This document shows positions 1-9,800 of a DNA stretch of 64,000 bases, piece after piece. The notes beneath the pieces were generated by a model that worked only from the letters and a program-made list of their open reading frames with translations, did no database searches and had not been told where the DNA came from. Origin of the DNA: Alligator mississippiensis (lineage: Eukaryota; Chordata; Crocodylia; Alligatoridae). The translations under genes were made by a program, and so were the position numbers. The DNA is taken from assembly GCF_030867095.1 (NCBI RefSeq), contig NC_081827.1, forward strand, positions 25,172,001 to 25,236,000, read 5' to 3'. The first letter of the stretch is position 1; each line of letters opens with the position of its first letter.

Positions 1-460
1 ACACGAGTTTGCCTGTGAGGAGCTAGAGGTGCAGGGCCCCAGAACCCAGAAGCCCCTGCACCTATCTCCTTGACAGTTGGCAGGCTTCGTGGCCTCAGTA
101 GGGGCTGGCAGACCAGAAGCTTTCACCCTGCTGCACCTTAACACACACGGTGTCACCCATGTCACAAGTTTTGCTTGTCCGCAGCTTGAAGTACAGTTTT
201 CCCCAAGCCCCTGCACCTATCCCCTTGAAACTTGACAGGCTTTGTGGCCTCTGCAGGGGCTAGCATGCCTGCAGTTTTGATCTCACTGTGGCCTAATACA
301 GACACGTGACATGAGTTTTGCTTTCAACACTTCGAGGTGCAGTTTTTCCAAACCCACTACCTCTATCTCATTGAAACTTAGCAGGCTTCATGCCCTTGGA
401 AGGGGCTACCACTCTTGTAAGTTTCATCCAAATAAGGCCAGAAATGACAATGTTATAGGC
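1..460. repeat. Tandem repeat, unit about 150 bp, three diverged copies
   Basis: Three related units start near 1, 163 and 310. Each opens with a variant of 'cacgagttttgc', passes through a 'cccctgcacctatc'-like block and a 'gcaggctt(c/t)gtggcc' block, and ends with a 'ggggct' block. The period is about 147-162 bp. The array runs off the left edge, so the copy number is a minimum. It looks like the interior of the hAT-type element that ends at 657. Confidence 0.6.
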
Positions 461-657
461 TGTTTCAACCTTCCCCATTATAGCCTATGGGCAAAATGTT
501 GAAACAGCATTGAAACGGCGAAACGTTTGGATTTGCCTAGTTTTGTTTCGAGGCTGTTTCAACGATACCTGTTTCATTTCAATTTCACTGTTTTGATCTC
601 GAAACAAATCGAAACAGTGTCGAACCAAAACTGGCAGTGAAATTTCGCACAGCCCTA
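1..657. mobile_element. Non-autonomous hAT-type element, left end outside the window
   Basis: The right end reads 'cgcacagcccta' at 646-657. Its reverse complement, TAGGGCTGTGCGAAATTTC, matches the termini of the complete element at 12568-13862. The next 8 bases (658-665, atgtgtac) would be the target duplication, but the left copy lies outside the window. The segment 490-657 is rich in gaaac/gtttc motifs, as is the flank of the 12568 element. No transposase coding is visible. hAT assignment rests on the TAG...CTA ends and on 8-bp duplications in sister copies. Confidence 0.55.
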
Positions 658-893
658 ATGTGTACCTGCTGCCAGCAACAAGCTGGGCCGGGGCTCCGCA
701 GACCCTGGTGAAGCTGCTTGCAGCACCCCAACTGCATGCCTTAACCAGCCCGGGCTCTGGGCAGGGTGGCCCCTGCCACCCATCATGGAGCCCAGGCTGC
801 TTACAGCAGGCAACAGGGAAGCTACACAGGCAGTTGCACCAGGGTACGCAGAGCCCCAGCCTGACTTGTTGCTAGCAGCAGATACATATGCAC
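658..893. mobile_element. Foldback (long inverted repeat) MITE
   Basis: The left arm (about 661-725) and the reverse complement of the right arm (about 820-886) align over roughly 60 bp. They share CTGCTGC-AGCAACAAG, GGGGCTC-GC and ACCCTGGTG blocks. The middle is GC-rich. The element sits exactly between two hAT-type elements, so its true target duplication cannot be isolated. It has no coding capacity; the two short ORFs on both strands are a by-product of the symmetry. Confidence 0.5.
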
Positions 894-1657
894 TAGGGCT
901 GCGCAAAACTTCGGACCCCAATTTGATTCAGCAGAGATTTGGCCCGATCCAGTGGCCAAATCTCTGAATCTTAATCGAATCAGCAGACCTTTTAATTTAT
1001 CTGAATCAAATCAGAACCCTCCAAATTGATTCTGAGAGATTCGGAAAGATTCAGCAATTTGGACATAGACACAGCTTTAAATGTTTTTTCTACATATCTC
1101 AAGGTACCAGGCGGTTTGTGAACGCTGCAATGCTGGGGCAGATGGAGCGTCCCCACAGGAGCACGGGGGGCTTCCCAGTCCACTTCTAGGTTCGCTGGGG
1201 AGCGCAAAGGGCCGCCCCGTGGCTTGGCAACTGGTGCCTCCTAGGTCTGGGGGGGGCACCCAGGATCCCTCCCGTGGCCGATCGCTGAGCTGGGGGGATG
1301 CAGGGCCCGTCCCACCGTGTGCTCCTCAGTGGACCCAGAAGTGGACCAGAAGTACTTCTGGTCCACTTCTGGTTTTGCTGCTGAGCATACAGGGGGCCCC
1401 TCACACTCCTGTGGGATGCTGCATCTGCCCCAGGATCACAGCATTCATGAGTCGCACCTGGTACCTGGAGGTATGTAGAAAAAACATTTAAAGCTGTGTC
1501 TATGGCCAAATTGCTGATTCTCTGAATCAGCATTTAATCTTCAGATTCGGATTTGGCTGAATCGAATCGGGGACAGTGATCCGAATCAATTAATCGAATC
1601 ACTGTCCCTGATTCGAGCTGAATCTGATTTGAATATGGCCTGTTTTGCATACCCCTA
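894..1657. mobile_element. Non-autonomous hAT element with foldback interior
   Basis: The ends are TAGGGCTGCGCAAAAC and, reverse-complemented, TAGGGGTATGCAAAAC. They are flanked by a perfect 8-bp duplication ATATGCAC (886-893 and 1658-1665), the hAT signature. The interior is itself an imperfect palindrome: the block 'gctttaaatgttttttctac' near 1073 recurs inverted near 1480, and the centre is a perfect 38-bp palindrome at 1335-1372. Outer parts are rich in 'gattcgaat'-like motifs. A sister copy lies at 56286-57123. No transposase is encoded, so mobilisation must have been in trans. Confidence 0.82.
1335..1372. repeat. Perfect 38-bp palindrome at the hinge of the foldback hAT element
   Basis: The sequence from CCAGAAGTGG to CCACTTCTGG equals its own reverse complement with no spacer; the axis lies between 1353 and 1354. 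It is the centre of the longer imperfect inverted repeat of the surrounding element. Confidence 0.9.
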
Positions 1658-1665
1658 ATATGCAC

Positions 1666-1821
1666 CTCAAGGCAGATGCCAAGGAATGCGCTGGGGCTTC
1701 AGTCCCATAACAAGGACTCGGCCCTTCGCAGCTCCTCCGCCATCCAACCCAAGGTGTTTGCCAAGCAAAATGCCTCTGTGTATCATGATCTGGCATGTGT
1801 GCTGGGGATTGCCTACCCCTG
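1666..1821. mobile_element. Right-hand remnant of a hAT-type MITE
   Basis: The segment 'caagcaaaatgcct' through 'gctggggattgcctacccctg' closely resembles the right half of the 224-bp MITE at 54891-55114. It ends in the hAT-like CCTACCCCTG. The left end has been lost or separated by the elements to its left. The 8 bases after it (gtctacat) are a possible target-site copy. Confidence 0.5.
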
Positions 1822-1960
1822 GTCTACATCTTTTATGTTCAACTTTTTATATAACATGCAATTTTCCAATTTCCTTACATCAAATGAACAATGCTATCTG
1901 TATAGTGCCATGGTCTGTGATATTCATAGATTGTTAATGGCTGGAAGGGACCTTGTTGAT

Positions 1961-2146
1961 CAGGGTAGGCAATTATTTTGGGTGGAGGGCTGCTTACTGA
2001 GTTTTGGCAAGCCATCGAGGGCCACATGATAGGCAGCCAGGGGCAGATAAATATTAATTTTCTAAATTTTTTAGGGGCCCCGCAGGCCAGATAGAATGGC
2101 CTGGTAGGCTACGTCCGGCCCCCGGGCCGCATTTTGCCCACCCCTG
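1961..2146. mobile_element. hAT MITE inserted in the CR1 3' UTR
   Basis: The ends are CAGGGTAGGCAA and, reverse-complemented, CAGGGGTGGGCAAAATG. They are flanked by 8-bp copies ttgttgat (1953-1960) and ttgtagat (2147-2154), 7 of 8 matching. Removing it restores the continuous CR1 tail 'gggaccttgttgatcatcag'. It is 186 bp with no coding. Confidence 0.8.
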
Positions 2147-2282
2147 TTGTAGATCATCAGGTCCAGTCCCCCTGCACTAGGCAGGAAAAGACAACTGAGG
2201 TCAAGTGACCCCTGCGAGGTGACTGTCCAGTCTCTTTTTGAAGATTTCCAGGGTAGGTGACTGCACCACCACTGGAGGGAGT

Positions 2283-3407
2283 TTATTCTACAGTCTGGAC
2301 ACTGATTGTGAAGGAGGTTTTCCTGGAATTGAGCCTGAAGCAGCCTTCCAGGAATTTGTATCTATTGCTCCTGGTCTTCCCCAGGGGTTCCCTGGTGAAC
2401 AGCTGTTCACCGAGTTCTTGATGTACTCCCCTGACGTAGTGGTAAGCTGCTACCAAGTCCCCTCTCAGCCTTCTCTTCTGTAGGCTGAAGAGGCCCAAGT
2501 CCCTCAGCCTCTCCTCATATGGCTTGTCTTGCAAGTCCCTGCCCATACAGGTGGCTCTTCTCTGGACCCTCTCAAGTTTTTCCACATCCTTGTTAAAGTG
2601 AGGCACCCAGAACTTGACGCAGTACTCTAGCTGCAGTCTCACCAGTGCAGAGTATAATGCGAGTATCACTTCCTTAGTTTTGCATGAGATGCAATGGTTA
2701 ATGCGTGCCAGCATGTTGTTTGCCCTGCTGGCCATGGCATCACACTGCCGGCTCATGTTCATGTGATGGTCAATGGGACCTCTAGGTCCCTTTCAGCTGT
2801 GTTGCCAGTTAAATTGTTGCCACCAAGCCTGTAGGTATATTGGGGAATGTTTGCCCCTAGATGGAGGACCTTACACTTCTGAGTATTGAACTTCATCTGG
2901 TTCTGGTCTGCCCAGCTCTTCAGCCTGTCCAGGTCCACCTGTATCTGCAACTTATCTTCTGGCATGACCATGCTCCCCCATAACTTGGTGTCATCCACAA
3001 ACTTAGCCAGCGAGCTTTTCACCCCCACATCCAAATCACTGATAAAGATGTTGAAAAGCACCGGTCCAAGCATGGACCCCTGAGGGACACCACTGGCTAC
3101 TTCTTGCCAGGGCGACAGATCCATTCATGAGAACTCTCTGGGTCCTACCATGCAGCCAGTTTTCCACCCACTGAACTGTTGAGCAGTTAAGCCCATAATC
3201 TTCCAATTTTTCCACAAGGATATCATGGGATACTAGATCAAAAGCCTTTTGGAGGTCTAGGTATATAATGTCGATGTTCTCTCCTATGTCCAGGTGGTGA
3301 GAGACCTGTTCATAGAAGGAGATGAAATTGGTAGGACAAGACCTACCTGTGACAAAGCTATGCTGTCTGTCATTCAAAATCTTACCCTCAATGAGTGTAT
3401 CACACAT
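2283..3407 (-). pseudogene. CR1 ORF2 reverse transcriptase, frameshifted
   Basis: This is the coding remnant inside the minus-strand CR1. In the family, ORF2 encodes an APE-type endonuclease plus reverse transcriptase that copies CR1 RNA at a nicked chromosomal target. Here only the RT palm and C-terminal part remain. The pieces at 3407-3036, 3124-2759 and 2762-2283 lie in different frames and together cover about 370 codons. The catalytic box reads FVDD; whether that substitution is old or subfamily-specific cannot be told from one copy. The piece ends early at the 3' side compared with the plus-strand copy at 42458-43165. It is not functional. Confidence 0.85.
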
Positions 3408-4057
3408 AGATTCTTTAATGAGTTTTTCCAGGATTTTCCCTGAGATGGAGGTCAGGCTGACTGGCCTATAGTTGCCCAGGTCCTCCCTCTTCCCCTTCTT
3501 GAAGATGGCACAATGTCGGCCCTCTTCCAGTCCTCAGGGATCGCCTCTGTGTGCCACGAGGTGTTCCGTGATGACCTCAGCAAGCTCCATCAGCTCTCTG
3601 GGGTGAAGTCCATCTGGTCCTGCTTACATAAATGTCTAGCTTTTCTAGTTAGTTTTCCACCAGCTCAGCATCCACAGTGGGAAGGCTATTATTCCCACCA
3701 TGCTCCCTGTGATCCTTATCTTGCTTGTCTTTCCCCTTGGTCCAGGGAAATACTGAAGCAAAGTGGGCATTCAGGAGTTCAGTTTTTTCCTGAGTGCCTG
3801 TTACCAGCTCTCCTGAGGTGTTAAGGGCCCCACACTTCCATTTGTTTCCCTTCTGCTCCCTACATACCTAAAGATAAAGAAGTTCTTCTTGTTGTCCTTG
3901 ACTCCATTGACATTCTACTATATATTTAGAGCTCATAGCAACGTACATTCCCAAGCACACTCTTAAAAAGATCACAAGGGGTGAGAGGGAAAAATGAGAA
4001 AGAAGAAATAAATATAAAGTACAAGAAATACTTACAGCCAATTTACTACCTGACATA

Positions 4058-5650
4058 CTGTATTTACTCAAATCTAAATTGACCCTAAATTTAAGTTGAC
4101 CCCCATTACACTGATTATACATATAGAAAATGTATAAATTTGTTATAATTTTCCAGGTATAGAATCTAATTATTGGAGGGTCAGATTTAATTCATCCCTC
4201 TGCCACTCCAACAGCAATGGGGCAAGTCATGTGTTTTGGTTATCTTTTATTATCATTTCTTTTTGGAAACAAATGATAACTAGAGTTAAAGTGGTATTGA
4301 ACATAGAATCGATACTCTTGGTCAATATACTCTTGGTGTGTACTCAGATATATTTCTAAGGAATTCAAACGGAATCCTTCTCAGATTGCACTCTAATTCT
4401 AATTTATTAGCAGGGATCCAGGATTTGTTTCTCATGGAAAAACATGTAAAAATGCAGATTTCTTCCTTTAAAGGAGAAAAATCCATGAAATGCCAGGCTT
4501 CCCTGTGCAGGCTGGCAAAGTTCAAGCCTGCAAGGGGCTTCTTGGGGATGGGGGGAGTGGGAAGAGGACAATCAGAGGCAGGGGGCCATATGCATTTGCA
4601 CGCACGATCATACACGTGGCTGGCAATGCAGCCATGCAGTGTGGAGTAGAGCAGCTCCCACAGCTTCTTGCAGGTAAATCTATGGGGGGGGAGAGCATAA
4701 GCAATGTGTGGGGGAGTGGGGAGGACATAGGCAATGTGTCACAGGGATATGGGGGGGCAGCACATCCCCCCCAGATTTCTGCACCCACAGTGGGGTGTGG
4801 GAGTGCAGGACCACCATCAGGCAGAAGCCTCCACTGCGGCCTAGTGGGCAGAACCTGGTGAAGGAGCGTGGAGCAGGGAAGGAATGCTCGGTGCTGTCAC
4901 CACTACCACCACTGCCAGGAGCACTGTGCCACCATGGCTGCCAAGGTGAGGTGCCTCCTGCCTGCCCAGCAGCGAGGGCACAACTCTATGCCACCAGTAC
5001 ATCTCACCTTGGCTGGCACAGAGTTCCCAACAGCAGTGGCAGCATGGAGTTGTGCCCCCTGATGCTGCCAGGTTTGCAGGGGGTGCCACACCTTGGTGGC
5101 CATTGTGGTGTAGCACTTCCTCCTGTGCTGGCTCCACCCACTGGGCTGTGGAGGCGGCTTATGCCTGGTGCTGGTCCAGCCAGGCTGGATCCTCATGCCC
5201 TGCTGTGGGCACAGAAATCTTGGAGGCATGTGCTCCCAACGCATCACCTATGGCATTTCCTATGCCCACACACTCCCTTTCCCACATACTGGAGGGCTGA
5301 AGCCTGGGGGTGGGGGGCAGTGGGTCAGGAGTGAGGAACACCAGGAGGGTGGAGGAGGGTGGGGGGGCTGTGGTTTGGGAGCGAGGGGCACTGGCAGGGC
5401 CAGCAGGCTGTGGGTTGGGAGTGAGAGGCAATGTCATGGAAGAGGCAGGGCACCAGCATATTAGGGCTGCTCAACACCACAAAGTGGGGTGGAGGGGCAG
5501 CTGGACCCATGTCCTGGTGAGCGAAGCAGAAAGGGGGGAACTACGATTTTCTGTGATAAAAAAAACAAAATCAAATGCCAAAATATAAAGGTATTTAATT
5601 ATAATGATTGAGGGACTGGTAGGCTTCCAAATAACTTTAAAATTGGAAAC
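4058..5650. other. GC-rich repetitive stretch beginning with a TA-flanked transposon-like end
   Basis: At 4056 a TA is followed by 'ctgtatttactcaaat', resembling the end of the TIR family also seen at 29836 and 57178. The matching right end was not found. From about 4490 the base composition turns G-rich, with partly inverted and repeated motifs: 'gcaatgtgt' twice at 4699-4740, and 'ccaaggtgag' against 'ctcaccttgg' near 4949 and 5005. Long open frames here (for example 4708-5334) have no recognisable domain and arise from few stop codons in GC-rich DNA. Most likely this is a decayed DNA-transposon interior. Confidence 0.35.
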
Positions 5651-5999
5651 TCTAATATAATAAAAGGCTTAGGACTTCTGTCTGTGTCTGTCTGTTTGTA
5701 ACACTGGGGGTCAACTGTGCGTGTGCCTCGGAGAGGGTGGGTGACAACTTGCTGCACAGGCACCGCCCCCTCGGGCAGGAAGCCAGAGATGGAGGGAGCC
5801 CTTAGGCTTTAATACTGTATTGACTTGCCCCCTGGTTCCTGTCAAAGGTGACAGGAGGCAGGGGCAGTAGGACCCAGCAGGAGCCTCAGCAGGACTGAGC
5901 AGCCCAGCCCACCCCCAGCCATATCACTCCCTGCCTGCAGGCACTGTTGGCACCACATGGTCTGGCTGCATCGCCAGAGCAGGGAGCACAGAGCCACCC

Positions 6000-6121
6000 T
6001 GGTAGGGTTTGTGTGGGTGTATGTGTGGTTGTGGGTGTACAGCCAGGGGCAGAGTGGGTGGGTGGGTGTGGATGTGCAGCCAGAGGCTGGGTGTGTGCGT
6101 GTGTGGGGGGGGTACAGGCAG

Positions 6122-6162
<41 letters not shown>

Positions 6163-6440
6163 TGTGTGTGGGTGTGCAGCCAGGGGCAGACTGTGTGAGT
6201 CTGGGTGGGTTTGCAGCCAGAGGCAGAGTGGGTGGGTGTCTGGGTGTGTTCACAGGGTGAGTCCCACACGCACACCCCACCATATACATGCACCTACACT
6301 CCACTCACACTGCCATTCATACAAACCACCACAAACCCCACACCCACCCACACCCCACATATCTACACCCCCACCCCCACATGCTCCCTCACCCCACATA
6401 ACCACAGCTCCCCACAAACCTATACCCACCCCCGATATAC
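6000..6440. repeat. GT-rich minisatellite with (GT)n core, switching to CA-rich
   Basis: Positions 6000-6260 repeat a 'ggtgtgcagccaggggcaga' module about four times, with a near-pure (GT)n run at 6125-6157. From about 6267 to 6440 the same strand becomes CA/CCCCAC-rich. The alternating purine-pyrimidine run may adopt Z-DNA. ORFs reading TH or CV repeats across this array are artefacts. Confidence 0.85.
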
Positions 6441-6828
6441 AAGAGTAAGACTTCATTTTAAGCTGTTGTGCAATCACCTCTATGTACACTATGCAAACAC
6501 ATGTAAATCGGGAAAAAATATTTTTTGAAATCAAATTAATGAATGCCGTAGATGTTTCCTTTTTAGAATATAATTTGATATTTTTCTGGTTCCAAGATGG
6601 CAAACCCCCTTGCTGAAAGGTGTACTTCTGGGGGCAAGGGGAAGGACTTCTGGTGGCAAAGGTCAGGGGTCGGGACTTCCAGTTACAAGATGGCGACCAG
6701 GGGGTGGGGCACCTGCCAAGGGGTGGAGCTACCCATGTGGCCCTTGACCACCTGTCAAAACTTGGTAAGTGGCCCTCTACCCAAGATAATTGCCTGCCCC
6801 TGGTTTACATGACCGCCCCAAAGGGTGA

Positions 6829-6845
6829 GTGGGGGGGGGGGGGGG
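6829..6845. repeat. Poly-G tract
   Basis: A nearly uninterrupted G run follows 'gggtgagt' inside the probable Helitron. It has the composition of a G-quadruplex former and is likely length-variable. Confidence 0.7.
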
Positions 6846-6896
6846 AAGGAAGCTCTCCTGGAAACACTGTCTCATTCATGACGGGCAATTGGCTAG

Positions 6897-9800
6897 TATA
6901 TCAATAAAACAGTGTGTTCAACTGATACCTATATATACAATGATGTTTCATTTTAATCATGGAGAAAAGTGGATTTGGGGTTTTTTAAATCAGAGAATTT
7001 GGGATTTTTAAACAGAGAAAACCAGGATCCCTGCTTATTAGTAGGAACATATTACTGCATTGGAAAAGTAGGACATCTTCAAAATTTGAAATCTGGTACG
7101 ACATGATGGCACAGCTGGCCTCTTGGGAATCCTGTTTAGCAGACTGAACTGCTTTGAAAAGCTTGGTGGACCTTGGAAAGAGTTCTTCGAATATTTTGGT
7201 AACTAAATTATTACTCCTTGCACACTTCTTTTTTAATCGTCCATCTTGCCCTCTTCCCTCCTTTTTTTTTTTTTCTTTTTTCCCTTAATTATTTCTTGTT
7301 TGTGACAGACAGGTACATACTTTAGGTTGACATGTATACTTGATATATATGTACTTTTGATTTTTATGTTGCATTTAAGTCAGTAAAATAATTTAAAGAC
7401 AGAGCTGGATAAAGAAGTCCTACACTTAGTGAGTTTTAAATCCTGGCAAACATAAAAGCTGAGGTTTAGACACCTAAACGTTAGAGCTGAAAGGAGAATG
7501 TTGTGTCCTGGTGGAGTGATGGTCTGATTGGTTTGGCACAGGAAACCTGCAGGAGCCCCCAGCAGAAACTGCTCCTCCAGCTGGGGGTGATTATATAAAT
7601 GTGAAAAAAGGCACTGCCTCCTCCTCTTGACAGGAGGCCTCACTGTCCATAGCTTGAACTGAGAACATTGGTGTCAGACATTTCTAAGAACATATTCCTA
7701 TGTAGGCTTTGAAAAGGTCATTTCTATTTTTAGAGAATCAAGCTGCACTGTTGGGATCCTACATCCTTACACTTAAAGCTATTTAGAGCCCTTATCAGAA
7801 ATCCACCGAAGTCAATCGGGCTCTTAGAATTGATTTTAATGTCCTTTGGATCTGCCCTTTAGGCTGCTGTGCTAAACTTCAGTCATTTTAACAACTTATA
7901 ATGAGGAATCAAATGCAGAATTCTAGCAAGAAGTTATTCGTTTTTAGATCATTGAACACATCCAGTCACAGATTTCAAGAAGGTGGCCTGAAGTACCTTG
8001 AAGACATTTTCCCCCTTTGCCTTGGCACCCTATAGTCATCATGAGGAAGTGCTGTAGGTCCACCCTAGCATCCCCGCAGAAGATTTCTGGTGCACCTAAA
8101 TCCTTAGAAAGGAGAGGATAAAATGCAGGATATATATGAGCAAAACATTCAAATACTCAGTAACATGCTGTTTATTTTTCTCACGATTCTCAAGAGCAAC
8201 TGGATAGACTAGAGAGCACAGTCTAAAGGGTTTAACTTAAAAAACCCCCTATTATTACAAAATATTGAAATGGTAAGCAATACTTGCTTTAGCATTAAGG
8301 CTTCACCCCATGCAGGTTTCAGGGGAAAAAGTTCAAAAGCAAACCTCAAGGATGCTACCTCCCCATCTTCTGGAAAAGGATTAAAACATCTGATGAGAAT
8401 CAGTGTGCACAAAAATGTTTCTTTAATAACAGTTTTCCTGGTGGAAAGTAACAATCTTGAAAATGTCCATCGACTAGAAGGACTTATAATAAATTAGTAG
8501 CTTATTGCTACCGAAAGGTGTTGCCACTTCATTACATGCTTTTTGATTGTTCAAAAGCCTGAGATGCAAAATGTTAAATATGTGCTTTTTCCTCTCATAA
8601 ATAATGTCAGATGCTCGAGTGAGGCAGCAAATGTATGGTTTATGCTGCTCATGAATAAAAGATGTTGGTAGCCAAGCAATCTAGATTGCTCCTCTCATTG
8701 GGAATTAATGCTATTCATCAGGATTCTTTAAAGAATAGTTTTCAAAGTGTCCTTTTTTCCATAAAAAAGGGGGAAGGAGGAATCTGATTGCTCAATTAAT
8801 AGTGAAAATGTCACATGGCTTTGCCAGGGGAGGAAGTAAGGAGAGGATTGGAGGAAGGTTTCAGCCAATCTAAGTGTGGCACTCAGCCTTGCCATCAATT
8901 GTCTGGGTCAGCTTTGGGGATTAAATCATTCAGTTGTATTCCACGCAGTACAGAAATGTCTGCTCTCCACAGTATATATCCAAGCCTTAAAATATACTTC
9001 ATTGGTAGACACTACATATTTATTTGCAACTTTCAGAAGTTGCTCTTTTACAGTTAGAGTTGGAGTTTAGCACTCCGTATTGTCCTTAAATCAATAATAA
9101 ATCAGGAGTAACACCAGGAAAAATCAATGGGGCACACCACATTAACATTGGCTTTAGGTCAGAATCGGGCCCAGGAAATAAAGTACTCAGTCTGGTGCCT
9201 GTAACAGTGCCTGGCTGTTTAGACCTGAGCAAAAGAAGGGCCAGGCCTGCCAGAAGGGAAAGGCAGCATGGCAAAGAAGCTGGCCCCTTGGCAAACACTG
9301 ACCTGAGCATGCTCTCTCTTTAAGGGAGATGACTTCAGGGTCCCTGACATATTCCTAGAGAAAAGGGTGGGAGAACTGTCAGCCAGCAGCAGCTTTCCTA
9401 CTTCCTCTGTAGGAGTGCACTGCTTCCTCCCAAATCATTTGAAACTCCACTTCCTCCCCTTGACGCTACCCTCCTAGCCAAACCACTCCTGCTACCTCAG
9501 TCCAGCATCCTCTGCAAAGTTCCAGCCTCTCACCGTTTCCTCCTCCTTTCTCTTGGAAACAGATTTACCCACTGCCACTCCCAGGCCCTTATCACCGTAT
9601 CCCACAGGACGAATGCACTCATTGCAAAGTCCTTTATCTGGCTCCAAACTGTTTGAGGATGGGAATTATTTGAGCTAAGAAAGAACACCGCTTCCTGAAA
9701 CCCCACCCTTCCTATTTTTGCCTGCATTTTCATTTGCAGACAGTCTGAAAATCCAGTGGAGTACTGGCTGCCAGCTCATTCCCAGGTACAACCCAAGGTC

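Larger units (their letters stand above)
1922..3890 (-). mobile_element. CR1 LINE, 5'-truncated, minus strand
   Basis: The 3' end lies at low coordinates and starts with the typical CR1 tail ('ggctggaagggacctt' on the plus strand). Minus-strand reading gives three overlapping pieces of ORF2 reverse transcriptase. 3036-3407 has the FDLVSHD motif. 2759-3124 has a GVPQGS-type motif and FVDDTKLWG, where family members usually have FADD. 2283-2762 has the conserved [10 protein letters not shown] and EERLRDLGLFSLQKRRLRGDL blocks. The overlap of the pieces means frameshifts, so the copy is dead. The endonuclease domain is missing, as usual for 5'-truncated CR1. A 186-bp MITE interrupts the 3' UTR. 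Confidence 0.9.
5651..6896 (+). mobile_element. Probable non-autonomous Helitron
   Basis: The left end TCTAATATAATAAAAGGCT closely resembles known vertebrate Helitron 5' ends, which begin TC and carry 'ATAATAAAAGGCT'. The right end is 'gggcaattggCTAG' followed by T, matching the CTRR-T rule; Helitrons insert between A and T and make no target duplication. A strong 3' hairpin is not obvious, and the base before the left TC is C rather than A, so the exact left boundary may shift by one or two bases. The interior holds a GT/CA minisatellite and no Rep/helicase coding. Confidence 0.55.

Noticed and set aside
1..460. Possible CRISPR-like repeat array
   Set aside because: Repeats are about 150 bp, diverged and directly adjacent, without short identical repeats and unique spacers. 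The 78-bp repeats at 54234 are likewise plain tandem repeats.
4708..5334. 208-codon plus-strand ORF
   Set aside because: GC-rich repetitive DNA with equally long frames on the opposite strand; no domain, no codon bias, no promoter.
5886..6304. ORFs of 126-163 codons reading Thr-His or Cys-Val repeats on both strands
   Set aside because: They are translations of the GT/CA minisatellite, open in several frames at once; there is no protein family signal.
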